Of a DNA stretch of 64,000 bases, positions 1 through 8,195 are shown one piece after another (the stretch's first letter is position 1; each line of letters begins with the position of its first letter). The notes under the pieces are model-generated. The model had not been told where the DNA came from, did not search any database, and saw only the letters and a list, made by a program, of their open reading frames with translations. The position numbers and the translations under genes were made by a program. The stretch is from Nesterenkonia salmonea (GTDB lineage: Bacteria > Actinomycetota > Actinomycetes > Actinomycetales > Micrococcaceae), in assembly GCF_005771525.1 (NCBI RefSeq), contig NZ_VAVZ01000017.1, positions 1 through 64,000 on the forward strand, written 5' to 3'.

Positions 1-40
1 CTGGAGCAGACATACTCCATTCTATCCCCAGACGGCCTAA

Positions 41-199
41 CTATTTACGAGACACACCACTAGGTTCTTCGGTCTCTGTCTGTGTCGTGCCATTCGGGTC
101 AGACTCGGGCGCAGCGTCGTCGTTCCCGTTGCAGGCAGCCAGGGCCAGCAGCGACAGAGAACTCAGCGAGGTTATTGTGATTAGTCGACTTCTGCGCAT
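41..199 (-). CDS. Very short lipoprotein, possibly a gene remnant
   Basis: Reading leftward from an ATG at 199, a 52-residue frame begins with a textbook lipoprotein signal: basic MRRSR, a hydrophobic stretch and the lipobox LALAAC (Cys at residue 23), followed by an acidic Asn/Asp/Glu/Thr-rich tether. It then meets TAG at 41-43. Signal and tether resemble the start of the SurA_N lipoprotein at 1463, but there is no folded domain after them. Either this is a genuine small lipoprotein or the 5' stub of a gene cut off by a premature stop. The window ends 40 bases further on, so the rest cannot be seen. No strong ribosome binding site is visible. Confidence 0.45.
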   Translation of the reverse strand: MRRSRLITITSLSSLSLLALAACNGNDDAAPESDPNGTTQTETEEPSGVSRK

Positions 200-301
200 G
201 ATTCAGGGTCTTTCAGCGTCGCTTCCATCAGCCTTCCCCAGACTGCGAACTCCAACTGAACATGGGCTCAATTCTCGGTATCAACTCGGTATCGAAATGG
301 A

Positions 302-1054
302 CTAGTAGGTGGTTCGCGACTTCTTATGGAACCCGACAAGGACGGCGCCGTAGAGGACACCTGCCACGGCGAGGAGGATCGTGAAGCCGTCCGCCTCCGC
401 GATGATGAGGGGCACTACGGAGAGAACAGCCACAAAGACACCCGTGGCGGGAACCAGGCGTGACCGGGTAATCGTTGCTAGTCCACTCTGGTGGTCATCT
501 GCCTCACCGGACTCCCTCTCCCGGATTTCTTGTCGACGCTGACTGATGATGATGCCGAGCACGATGATGACGGTAAGGGGCGCGGCGAGTCCTAATCCCA
601 GGATCGCCCCCACCGTGAGAGCGTTTTGGAGCTCCTCACCGACGACCTCAAAAGTTACTGTCATGTGCCAGAGCCCCTGGCCGTAGTAGGCCCGGTACAC
701 CAGGGCAGCGCAGGTTCCGAACAGAAGCAGCGCCTGGATGCATACCCAGCCCAGTGTCTTCGTAAGAGGGCCGCAGGCAAGAATCCTGTACGTGCTCACT
801 CCGCGACGGGCCGCGAACCACTGGGCACCGAGTGCCGGCACAACCGGTGCCACGATCAGTGCCAGTGAGGCCCCCACGTGTCCGGTGGCCGCCACAACGA
901 GGGCTCCCAGCCAACACATGAGGAACGAGAGCTGCATGCCGAATGCCTGAGCCTCCAGGTATACCGATCGTTCGCGTTCGTCGGCGTAGTTCGCATTGTC
1001 GATGTTCACCAACTGTTCAGCAGCTGAATCGATGACATTGCCCCTGCGTTTCAT
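302..1054 (-). CDS. Multi-pass membrane protein paired with an XRE regulator
   Basis: A 250-residue protein with about six to seven hydrophobic segments between residues 40 and 245, a cytosolic-looking acidic N terminus and a short charged loop (RRQEIRERE) near residue 175. Its ATG overlaps the stop of the upstream XRE regulator gene by four bases (ATGA), so the two are translationally coupled. Small XRE repressors followed by a polytopic membrane protein of unknown role are common in Gram-positive bacteria. I recognise no enzymatic motif and assign no function. It may sense or respond to membrane stress, but that is speculation. Confidence 0.7.
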   Translation of the reverse strand: MKRRGNVIDSAAEQLVNIDNANYADERERSVYLEAQAFGMQLSFLMCWLGALVVAATGHVGASLALIVAPVVPALGAQWFAARRGVSTYRILACGPLTKTLGWVCIQALLLFGTCAALVYRAYYGQGLWHMTVTFEVVGEELQNALTVGAILGLGLAAPLTVIIVLGIIISQRRQEIRERESGEADDHQSGLATITRSRLVPATGVFVAVLSVVPLIIAEADGFTILLAVAGVLYGAVLVGFHKKSRTTY

Positions 1055-1317
1055 GTTCGCCTTTCTGACTTCTCAGGAACCGGCTCCCCTGCGCCGAAGA
1101 GCACCTCTACGGTGGTGCCCAGCAGCCGAGCTATGCGCAACGCTAAAAACACTGACGGTGCGTAGTCGCCTTGCTCGACTGCCACGATGGTCTGTCTGCT
1201 CACGCCCACTGACCCTGCCAGTTCCGCCTGGGTCATCCGCAGATCTTTCCGGAGAACTCGCACCGGGTGATCGCGAGTCCCCGCTGCGGCAGGAGGGCTT
1301 GCCTTGCGAGACATCAT
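1051..1317 (-). CDS. XRE-family (Cro/CI-type) transcriptional regulator
   Basis: A single helix-turn-helix protein of about 88 residues. The core shows the HTH_3 pattern: [19 protein letters not shown], then [15 protein letters not shown] and [17 protein letters not shown]. This is the whole domain with little else, as in the small YozG/YgzD-like regulators. The start is taken at the ATG at 1317 (MMSRK); a longer TTG-start reading to 1353 would run through the inverted repeat upstream and has no ribosome binding site. It is cotranscribed with the membrane protein and probably represses its own operon through that repeat. Confidence 0.8.
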   Translation of the reverse strand: MMSRKASPPAAAGTRDHPVRVLRKDLRMTQAELAGSVGVSRQTIVAVEQGDYAPSVFLALRIARLLGTTVEVLFGAGEPVPEKSERRT

Positions 1318-1336
1318 CACCACATGACAACTTAAC

Positions 1337-1353
1337 TTGACATAGAAAGTCAA
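1337..1353. promoter_or_regulatory. Inverted repeat, candidate operator of the XRE regulator
   Basis: TTGAC at 1337-1341 and GTCAA at 1349-1353 form a perfect inverted repeat with a 7-base spacer, directly upstream of the XRE start. A further TGTCA half-site lies nearby at 1325-1329 read on the minus strand. Position and symmetry suit autoregulation; binding is inferred. Confidence 0.4.
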
Positions 1354-1462
1354 GGATATTTGTCACTCTTGATCTTGTATTTTGCTGGTGAAGGGCTGAG
1401 TGCATCGTTGTGGCTGGACTGCTACCCTGCGGTTTCGTCCGCAATTAGGAGGTACTCGGCAA

Positions 1463-2284
1463 ATGGACATGACCCATAGCATGAAACTGGTCACTTCGGT
1501 GGCTGCGGCTGCGCTGCTCTTCGGGCTCGCTGCCTGCGATAACGACGATGCCGACGCGCCTGATAACGGTGGAGATGCGGCCGAACAGACTGAGAACGGA
1601 GACGCCGCCGCTGAGGGCGCAGAACCTGGCGAAGACCCCGAGCAGCCCGAGATGCCAGAGCCAGACCTTGAGGACGTCCCAGACGTGGTGGCTGAGGTCA
1701 ATGGTGAGGACATCAGTGGCGAGGAATACAGCACCGCCTATGAGCAGCAGTTCATGCAGATGGCCATGCAGGCTCAGATGTCGGGTCAGTCCGTGGATGA
1801 GGAAGTACTCCAGGAGCAGATTCTGGACAGTCTCATCGGAGTGGAGCTGCTGAGCCAGGATGCAGAGGATTCGGGCTACGCTGCGAGCGAGGACGAAGTC
1901 GACGAAGAGCTGGAAGCCCTTGCTGAGCGAAACGATCTCGAGACCGTGGAGGAAATCCTCGATCTTGCTGAAGAGCAGGGCATCAGCGAAGAGGAACTCC
2001 GCGAAGAGGTATCCCAGGAAGTGATGATCAACCAGCTCATCGAATCCAAAGACGTTGAAGAGCCTTCAGAGGATGAGATCGAAGAAGCTTACGAGCAGCA
2101 GGTCGCTCAGCAGGAAGCCATGCAGGAGATGGAAGGTGAGGACGGTGAGGAGACCGAGGTCCCATCCCTTGAGGATCTGCGTCCGCAGATTGAGGAGGAA
2201 CTGTCCACCCAGAAGGAGAATGAGGCGATTCTCGCTCATATCGATGACCTGCGCGAAGACGCCGATGTTGAAGTCCACATCTAA
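1463..2284 (+). CDS. SurA_N-type lipoprotein chaperone
   Basis: A 273-residue exported lipoprotein. The signal peptide ends in the lipobox FGLAAC, followed by a long Asp/Glu/Gly-rich linker (to about residue 70). The folded part begins at VVAEVNGEDISGEEY, the characteristic opening of the SurA N-terminal/trigger-factor-like domain, and continues as acidic amphipathic helices. No parvulin PPIase domain follows, so it should be a holding chaperone rather than an isomerase, acting outside the membrane. The ATG at 1463 is chosen because AGGAGG lies at 1447-1452; an earlier start at 1400 lacks this and would put residues before the signal. The overall acidity is extreme. Confidence 0.8.
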   Translation: MDMTHSMKLVTSVAAAALLFGLAACDNDDADAPDNGGDAAEQTENGDAAAEGAEPGEDPEQPEMPEPDLEDVPDVVAEVNGEDISGEEYSTAYEQQFMQMAMQAQMSGQSVDEEVLQEQILDSLIGVELLSQDAEDSGYAASEDEVDEELEALAERNDLETVEEILDLAEEQGISEEELREEVSQEVMINQLIESKDVEEPSEDEIEEAYEQQVAQQEAMQEMEGEDGEETEVPSLEDLRPQIEEELSTQKENEAILAHIDDLREDADVEVHI

Positions 2285-2333
2285 AACGCCGTAGCAAGCA
2301 CGCCGCACCAGCTAGCTGAGGGATAATCTCCAT

Positions 2334-3032
2334 GTGACCAAAGCACCGGAAACGGCGGCACTGCCCTGGCAATCCTCTCAGGTTGCTAGGGCAGTCCATG
2401 CTGGGGTGGCGTTGCTCTGCGCAGCTGGTCTGCTCAGCTCGCTGTACCTGGGGTGGACCGCAGGTACAGAGTTGCCCGACGGTGTCGGCTATGCCGGAGG
2501 ATTTTCGGCAGGGTGGCCACATCTCGTCAACCAGCCGGCGTACTTCACTTTTCTCTCTGCGCTTCTGGTGTGTGTCACCTCGGCCTTGTTGGCTATTCAG
2601 CCAGTTCGCACATCCTGGCTATTCAGCACCTTGCGTTTGGCGGGTGTCGTCCAAGTGATCATCACTGGGGTGGTTTTCAACCTTTTGCTGCGCTCTGGCG
2701 CAGAACTTAGCGGTGTGTGGCTGTTCAATGACAAGGTTCTGCACATCATCGTTCCGGTGTTGGTGCCCATTGTCTGGCTCATTTTCGGCCCGCACGGCAG
2801 GGTCACCGCCCGAATCGTCGCTGGCTCCACAGTCCTGCCTCTGCTGTGGCTGGCGGTGACCCTTGTGCGCGGTCCCATGCTGGACTGGTACCCGTACACA
2901 ATCCTTGATGTTCCAGGCATGGGTGCTGCCGGAGTTGCGCCCTATGTGGCGTCCATACTGCTGGCCTTTGTGGCCATCGCAGGTGTGATGTGGGGGATAG
3001 ACCGGGTCATCTACCGCTCAGTTAGCCGGTAG
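2334..3032 (+). CDS. Pr6Pr-family membrane protein
   Basis: A 232-residue protein with six hydrophobic segments. The second half carries features of the bacterial Pr6Pr family (FAR-17a/AIG1-like): VLHIIVPVLVPIVWLIFGPHG, a loop with RGPMLDWYPY and ILDVPGMGAAGV, then a final helix with a basic tail. The family has no firmly known biochemical role in bacteria. Translation starts at GTG 2334, with GAGGG about 12 bases upstream; the overlapping ATG at 2332 is followed at once by a stop. It lies 49 bases after the SurA_N lipoprotein gene and may be cotranscribed with it. Confidence 0.75.
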   Translation: MTKAPETAALPWQSSQVARAVHAGVALLCAAGLLSSLYLGWTAGTELPDGVGYAGGFSAGWPHLVNQPAYFTFLSALLVCVTSALLAIQPVRTSWLFSTLRLAGVVQVIITGVVFNLLLRSGAELSGVWLFNDKVLHIIVPVLVPIVWLIFGPHGRVTARIVAGSTVLPLLWLAVTLVRGPMLDWYPYTILDVPGMGAAGVAPYVASILLAFVAIAGVMWGIDRVIYRSVSR

Positions 3033-3100
3033 GTATTCCCTTCTGGGCCAGATCGAGATCAGACTGGGCGTGACAGCATACCTTTGGATGAGGAACGACG

Positions 3101-3526
3101 ATGGCACTTGGAATGACCCCGTATCTCATGTTCGACGGCACCGCCCGTGATGCGGTGACATATTACGCCTCTATTTTCGGTGGTGAAACGGAGTTGCTCA
3201 CCTATGAGGAGGGTATGAATGAACAAGGAGAGGCGCGGGACCGCATTATGCACAGCTCTGTGTACCTTGAGCGAGGTGCTCAAATCATGGCTGCAGACGT
3301 GTTTCCTGGTCAGCAGTCCAACGGACTGGGCACGTTGGCCCTCAGCGCAAGTGAGGACGATCCGGAAGAGAACAGCCGCATTGTCGGCTGGTGGCATCAG
3401 CTGCTGCCCGAATCGGAGGTAGTCGTTCCGCTGGACGCCGCACCATGGGACCCTTCCTCAAAATACGGTCAGCTGAAGGACCAGTTTGGTGTGGAGTGGA
3501 TGTTCCTGGTGGCCGCGACAGACTGA
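3101..3526 (+). CDS. VOC-superfamily (PhnB/glyoxalase-like) protein
   Basis: A 141-residue protein with the PhnB-type opening MTPYLMFDGTARDAVTYYASIFGG, the MHSSVYLERGAQIMAAD strand and the closing KYGQLKDQFGVEWMF. These define the vicinal-oxygen-chelate proteins often annotated as PhnB or 3-demethylubiquinone methyltransferase-like. Substrate cannot be told from sequence; most family members are orphans that bind small metabolites or antibiotics. A GAGGAA ribosome binding site precedes the ATG. It converges with the acetyltransferase gene with only six bases between the stops. Confidence 0.8.
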   Translation: MALGMTPYLMFDGTARDAVTYYASIFGGETELLTYEEGMNEQGEARDRIMHSSVYLERGAQIMAADVFPGQQSNGLGTLALSASEDDPEENSRIVGWWHQLLPESEVVVPLDAAPWDPSSKYGQLKDQFGVEWMFLVAATD

Positions 3527-3532
3527 GAGCTG

Positions 3533-4117
3533 TCAGCCCAACTCTTTGACCACCCGTGCCGGGTTGCCGACTGCCACCACGTTCGCAGGAATGTCTCGAG
3601 TGACGACCGCACCTGCCCCAATGACCGAGTTTTCTCCGACCGTCACGCCGGGGCAGATGATCACACCCCCGCCGAGCCACACATTGTCCTCAAGAGTGAT
3701 CGGTTCGGCGGACTCCCATTTGTCGCGCCGGAGACTTGGCTCCAGAGGGTGGGTTGGTGTGAGCAGCTGACAGTTGGGTCCGATCAGACAATCTGAGCCA
3801 ATGACGATCTGGGCGACGTCGAGCGCCACGAGCCCGGTGTTGACGAAGGTTCGGTCACCGATCGACAGGTGTGCCCCGTAGTCCACTCGCAGTGGCGGGC
3901 GGATCTGCACGTCCTGTCCCAGCTGGCCGATCAGCTCGGCCAGCAGTGCCTGGGCCTCGCCTATGCGCCCCTCATGGGCATGCGTGTTGTATCGGTGTGC
4001 CAGCTGCTGGGCTGCGAACGCCTTGTTGAGGATCTCGGAATCAGCTTGGTACCAGTCCCCGTCGCGCAACCTCTGGTAGTTGCTCCGCCGGTTGTGTGTG
4101 TAAGGGCTGGAGCTCAA
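3533..4117 (-). CDS. Maltose/galactoside-type sugar O-acetyltransferase
   Basis: A 194-residue left-handed beta-helix acetyltransferase of the Maa/LacA/NodL family. It has the N-terminal maltose-acetyltransferase helix domain (LRDGDWYQADSEI), hexapeptide repeats (RPPLRVDYGAHLSIGDRTF), the insertion TPTHPLEPSLRR containing the catalytic-type His, and the terminal VWLGGGVIICPGVTVGENSVIGAGAVVTRDIP. It should transfer acetyl from acetyl-CoA to a sugar hydroxyl in the cytosol. The only plausible start is TTG at 4117, which overlaps the purB stop (TTGA). This implies reinitiation after purB translation and low expression. Confidence 0.88.
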   Translation of the reverse strand: MSSSPYTHNRRSNYQRLRDGDWYQADSEILNKAFAAQQLAHRYNTHAHEGRIGEAQALLAELIGQLGQDVQIRPPLRVDYGAHLSIGDRTFVNTGLVALDVAQIVIGSDCLIGPNCQLLTPTHPLEPSLRRDKWESAEPITLEDNVWLGGGVIICPGVTVGENSVIGAGAVVTRDIPANVVAVGNPARVVKELG

Positions 4118-5532
4118 GCTGCACCATACTGCTGCGCGAGCGTTGCCGCGAGACCGGTGTACCCGGATGGTGTGAGATTCTTCAGCCTCTCCTCGGCGGC
4201 CGCAGAAAGTCCCAAACCGGCAACAAAGTCCTTGAGCTTCTCCGCATCGACACGGCGCCCCCGCGTCAGCTCCTTGAGCCGCTCGTACGGATTCTCCATT
4301 CCGTCCACGCCGGCGACAGCCTCAGCCCGCATCACCGTCTGTATGGCCTCACCGAGGACCTCCCAGTTGGAGTCTAGATCTGCGGCAATGGTTTCCTCAG
4401 CGACGTCGAGCTGTTTGAGTCCTTTAGTCACATTGTTCAACGCCAAGACCGAGTGCCCCAGGGCAGTGCCGATGTTCCGCTGGCCGGAGGAGTCAGTGAG
4501 GTCTCGCTGCCAGCGGGATTCCACCAGCGTCGACCCCAGAGAGTCCAACAAGGCGTTGGAAATCTCCAGGTTAGCCTCCGCGTTCTCGAAGCGGATCGGA
4601 TTGACCTTATGCGGCATGGTGGAGGAACCTGTGGCTCCGGCCACGGGTATCTGCCGGAAGAAGCCGATGCTGATGTAACTCCAGATATCGACGCACAGCC
4701 CGTGCAGGATCCGGTTGAACCTGGCGATATCGGCGTAGAGCTCCGCCTGATAGTCATGAGATTCGATCTGCGTGGTCAGCGGGTTGAACGTCAGCCCGAG
4801 GTGCTCGACGAAGGACTTCGCCACACTCGGCCAATCGACGTCCGGGGCGGCAGCCAAATGAGCCGCGTAGGTGCCGGTGGCGCCATTGATCTTGCCCAGG
4901 AACTCCTGCTTCCCAATGCGGTCCAGCTGCCGGTTCAGCCGGTGAACGAACACGGCGATCTCTTTGCCCAGCGTGGTGGGCGTGGCGGGCTGTCCATGGG
5001 TGCGCGACAGCATTGGTGTCGCGGCGGCGTCCTCGGCGAGGGTGGTGAGACTATGCAGCGTCTGGCGAGCTGCGGGCTCCCAGACACTGCTGACGGCGTC
5101 ACGGATTCCCACCGCGTAGGCGAGGTTGTTGATGTCCTCTGAAGTGCAGGCGAAATGCACCAGCGGCGCAAGGTTGCCCAGGCTCAGAGCGTCCAGTCGG
5201 CGCGCGATGAAGTACTCTACAGCTTTCACGTCGTGGACAGTCTCAGCCTCGATGGCCGCTAATTCGGCAATCTCCTCCGAGCCGAAGGTTTCCACAATGT
5301 CCCTCAGTCCAGCGCACTGCTGCTGAGCGAGGACCGGCAGTCCAGGCAGGACCTGCTCCTGGCAGAGGTGGATGAACCACTCGACCTCCACGTGGATTCG
5401 GTTGCGGTTCAACGCAGCCTCGGAGAGATGATCCACCAGGCCCGATACGGCCGACCGGTAACGGCCGTCCAGGGCTCCGAGGGCGATTGCAGGTTCAGCA
5501 GAGGCAAGAGAAACACGGGTCATGACCGTCAT
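4114..5532 (-). CDS. purB: Adenylosuccinate lyase
   Basis: A 472-residue fumarase/aspartase-superfamily enzyme acting in IMP synthesis (SAICAR cleavage) and in AMP synthesis from adenylosuccinate. Family landmarks are FACTSEDINNLAYA, SRTHGQPATPTTLGKE (catalytic-base His region) and the signature GSSTMPHKVNPIRFENAE. Length and C-terminal domain are normal for the longer proteobacterial/actinobacterial PurB type. The start MTVMTRVSLA has GGAAG just upstream; the second Met at 5523 is an alternative. It shares an operon with the overlapping acetyltransferase and lies far from purSQL at the other end of the window. Confidence 0.95.
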   Translation of the reverse strand: MTVMTRVSLASAEPAIALGALDGRYRSAVSGLVDHLSEAALNRNRIHVEVEWFIHLCQEQVLPGLPVLAQQQCAGLRDIVETFGSEEIAELAAIEAETVHDVKAVEYFIARRLDALSLGNLAPLVHFACTSEDINNLAYAVGIRDAVSSVWEPAARQTLHSLTTLAEDAAATPMLSRTHGQPATPTTLGKEIAVFVHRLNRQLDRIGKQEFLGKINGATGTYAAHLAAAPDVDWPSVAKSFVEHLGLTFNPLTTQIESHDYQAELYADIARFNRILHGLCVDIWSYISIGFFRQIPVAGATGSSTMPHKVNPIRFENAEANLEISNALLDSLGSTLVESRWQRDLTDSSGQRNIGTALGHSVLALNNVTKGLKQLDVAEETIAADLDSNWEVLGEAIQTVMRAEAVAGVDGMENPYERLKELTRGRRVDAEKLKDFVAGLGLSAAAEERLKNLTPSGYTGLAATLAQQYGAA

Positions 5533-5710
5533 TCTTCCACGGCTGGAGGAGCAGAGTTATCCCCACACTCGTGCGGTGATGACTGACACGCCGGAGGGTA
5601 CACACCATGTTTTTGGGTTGCGCAGCGGGGGATACGCACTCCATAGGCTCGCTACCTGAGCCCACAGCTCTGCAGCAGGTCACCATGCAGGAACGACTCG
5701 AGAAGGCACC

Positions 5711-6223
5711 ATGATCCTTAACCCACACACGGTATTCCACGCCGGAACTGTCCCCATTGAGCTGGAAAGAGCCGCCGAGGCCTACGACGCCGCCGCAGGG
5801 AGGCTGCGCGGAGTGCTCGCCCGGTTGCCCGACTACCTGGGGGAGCTAGACCGTGCGGAGGACGTCAACTGGGACTCCATGGCCAGTGACGCATACCGCG
5901 CTGTGCTGGGTCTACTCCGGCTACCTGCAGAAGTGATGATCGTAGAGGTCTCTACCCTGGCAGCACAGGCTAACGCGATCGCCGCAGACCTCAGGTATTA
6001 CGCCCAGCAAGCTCGGACTCTATTGACGCTGCTCAGCGCCGGGTCCGGGATTCCTCTAGGAGACGCGGCCTCAGGGGCTGCAGACCAGTTCACAGGGCTC
6101 TGGCATGAGGCCAGGGGCGCGTTGGAAGGTCACGCTTCACGCTTCACAGAATTCATCGATCGGCACGGAGGTATTCCGTCACTTCTCCACGAAGACCTCC
6201 GAGGCTCCATTCTGCCCGGTTAA
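5711..6223 (+). CDS. WXG100-like helical protein
   Basis: A 170-residue, almost entirely alpha-helical protein. Two long helices (about residues 15-50 and 58-105) are separated by a turn containing VNWDSMASDAYR, which resembles the Trp-containing hairpin of WXG100/ESAT-6 proteins. A third helical part follows (residues 115-160). Such proteins are usually substrates or partners of type VII (ESX) secretion. There is no signal peptide. It sits 24 bases upstream of the alpha/beta-hydrolase gene and is surely cotranscribed with it, which suggests the two proteins interact. No secretion machinery is visible in the window. GAGAAGG precedes the ATG. Confidence 0.6.
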   Translation: MILNPHTVFHAGTVPIELERAAEAYDAAAGRLRGVLARLPDYLGELDRAEDVNWDSMASDAYRAVLGLLRLPAEVMIVEVSTLAAQANAIAADLRYYAQQARTLLTLLSAGSGIPLGDAASGAADQFTGLWHEARGALEGHASRFTEFIDRHGGIPSLLHEDLRGSILPG

Positions 6224-6247
6224 CCACATCAGGAGGACCCGCACACC

Positions 6248-7759
6248 ATGCCACTGAACAACATTTGGGACGTTCCGGTCGTGGGAGGGGGCCAAGGTAA
6301 CAACGCATCAGCTCTGATCGACTCCGCGAACCACGGGCCGCGCACCCCGCCCTTTCGGATTCGCACGTCAGGCGGACCTACTCGGATCAACTTCGAATGG
6401 GAGTCGCTGAGAGAATCCACTATGCACGTCCAGCGGGCATCGGAGACCTTCTCCCAACTGCGGCGGGAGGTCATCAGCGTTTACGAGGAGTTCTCCGCAA
6501 GCGGTTTCGCCCATTTGCACTGGGAGGTCCCAGCCTGGCACATACGACTGGGCCAGGTGGTGCTCACGGCCACTGCGACAGAGCAAAGCCTGCTCCACGG
6601 AACCGTAGGGATCGAACGTGCACATGAGGCCTACCGAAACATGGAGACCACTGTGCACCAATGGTTCCACCTTGGAGTTCGCACCGCAGAAGGAAGCATC
6701 GCTGTGGAGCATTTGGTTCACCCTGACGGAGACCGAAGCTTCACCTACGATTGGTTCGCCACCACGCTGGTCACCGGAGGCGCCCAGGGCATTGAACATG
6801 TGCTGAAGAAGTACCCTGCATTGGACGTCATCCTCAGCACCATCATTGCCGTAGATAAGCACGCGGGACTGATGCCGGCGCTGATGGGACGCCACGAACA
6901 AGTCATCGATCCGCACATTGCCTCTACACATGTCCTCCAACCAGATGGAACGCTTGCGAACTACTTCGAGCATGTGGGCCAAACAGCTGAGCACGGAGAC
7001 ATCGCGGTCTCAGTGATTCCTCGTCCCAATATGGAGCCGGCGTACGCGGTGCACCTACCAGGGATCGATGTGGATGGTTTTGAGGTCGAACACGGTCGCA
7101 GCCCGATGAGCCTGGTGGATGGGCTCACCAACGAGTCAGCTCATATGACCAGTGCTGTTGAGGATGCGCTGGCAGAAGTGGGGGCACCGGAACGTGCGGA
7201 AGTTTTCATGACAGGATTCAGTCTCGGAGGGCTGCACGCTACCAATATCGCGAAGAATAGGGATTTCCGGCAGAAGTACACTCTGCGTGCCGTGACCACT
7301 GTGGCTAGCCCCATCACAGGGGGCGCTACTGCTCCAGGAGTCAAAGTGACCCACTTTGAAGACGCCCGCGACCCGGTGCCGCATATCACCGGGGAGCGAC
7401 CCGAGCTCTCCGCCGACCGGATGGTCATCGAGTACAGCCACCTGGATCCAGACATCGAGGTCGAGTCCATTGCGGGATCAGCGCATACCTGGGAGCACAA
7501 TGTGGATGCCATAGAGCTGCTGGAAGACAACGATGCCGAATGGCTGGATATCGCTGAACGAAACCACGTCGACGAACTTCGGGCCCAACTCATGTTTGGC
7601 GAGGAGATTGAGACCTACGTCTTTGATTCACACTGGCAACCTATGGAAACCCCTGAGCACGTTTTGCCGTGGGAAGCGGAGAACATCGAAGACCTTGAAT
7701 ACCTCTATGACGCGCTCAAGGACGGAGCTCAGGAGTTGCGGCGGCTACCCCTAGACTGA
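6248..7759 (+). CDS. WXG-like helical domain fused to an alpha/beta hydrolase
   Basis: A 503-residue protein. Residues about 50-140 form two helices around a Trp-containing turn (HWEVPAWHIRLG), WXG100-like, as in the preceding gene. Residues about 215-420 look like a lipase-type alpha/beta hydrolase: nucleophile elbow GFSLGG (Ser about 325), a candidate acid in EDARDPVP (Asp about 375) and candidate histidines in SAHTWEHNV (413/417). A roughly 80-residue acidic C-terminal tail follows. There is no signal peptide, so export, if any, would be by a type VII-like route. The start has AGGAGG ten bases upstream. A secreted lipase or esterase effector is plausible but unproven. Confidence 0.6.
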   Translation: MPLNNIWDVPVVGGGQGNNASALIDSANHGPRTPPFRIRTSGGPTRINFEWESLRESTMHVQRASETFSQLRREVISVYEEFSASGFAHLHWEVPAWHIRLGQVVLTATATEQSLLHGTVGIERAHEAYRNMETTVHQWFHLGVRTAEGSIAVEHLVHPDGDRSFTYDWFATTLVTGGAQGIEHVLKKYPALDVILSTIIAVDKHAGLMPALMGRHEQVIDPHIASTHVLQPDGTLANYFEHVGQTAEHGDIAVSVIPRPNMEPAYAVHLPGIDVDGFEVEHGRSPMSLVDGLTNESAHMTSAVEDALAEVGAPERAEVFMTGFSLGGLHATNIAKNRDFRQKYTLRAVTTVASPITGGATAPGVKVTHFEDARDPVPHITGERPELSADRMVIEYSHLDPDIEVESIAGSAHTWEHNVDAIELLEDNDAEWLDIAERNHVDELRAQLMFGEEIETYVFDSHWQPMETPEHVLPWEAENIEDLEYLYDALKDGAQELRRLPLD

Positions 7760-7761
7760 GG

Positions 7762-8151
7762 CTACGCCCGCTGGGGAGAGACCACGAACTGGTTCAGTAA
7801 AGCAGAGACCAGTGAGACAACGATTGCGCCCAGCACTGCATCCCAGAAGAAGCTCTCCACCACAAACGTCACCGGAGTGAAGGTGGTCAGCCAAGCGGTG
7901 AGCATGAGCATCAGACCATTGATGACAATGGCGAACAACCCGAGGGTCAAGCAGGTGATCGGCAAGGAGAGGGTCGCGACGATCGGCTTGATGACCACAT
8001 TCACCACCCCGAAAACTGCGCCAACGATCACGTAGGCCAACACAACCGCTGCGAGCCCATCGCCCCAGCCTTCGAGCCGGATGCCGGGGACCAACAAAGC
8101 GGCAGCTGCAAGGGCCAGTGCATTCAGCAAAATCGCCAGTAGGATTCTCAC
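7762..8151 (-). CDS. Four-helix phage-holin-family (YvlD-like) membrane protein
   Basis: A 129-residue membrane protein with four hydrophobic segments and the family pattern VNVVIKPIVATLSLPITCLTLGLFAIVINGLMLML. Actinobacterial members are annotated as mycobacterial 4-TMS phage holin, but they are chromosomal housekeeping-type proteins of unknown role. The GTG at 8151 is preferred (GAGAAG eight bases upstream, and the protein then begins with the first membrane helix); a longer reading to 8211 would run into the divergent aminotransferase gene. It converges with the hydrolase gene, with two bases between. Confidence 0.8.
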   Translation of the reverse strand: MRILLAILLNALALAAAALLVPGIRLEGWGDGLAAVVLAYVIVGAVFGVVNVVIKPIVATLSLPITCLTLGLFAIVINGLMLMLTAWLTTFTPVTFVVESFFWDAVLGAIVVSLVSALLNQFVVSPQRA

Positions 8152-8195
8152 AGAATGAATCTTCTCACGGCCCACTGGACAGCGAGGAATTAAGC

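Noticed and set aside
272-292. CTCGGTATC direct repeat and its similarity to the pst stem
   Set aside because: Nine bases only, no wider similarity and no clear role; likely chance.
87-305. Rightward 72-codon open frame
   Set aside because: No ribosome binding site, no family; the opposite strand here carries a clear lipoprotein signal.
7762-8151. Prophage suggested by the holin-family name
   Set aside because: Actinobacterial members of this family are ordinary chromosomal proteins; no other phage gene is near.
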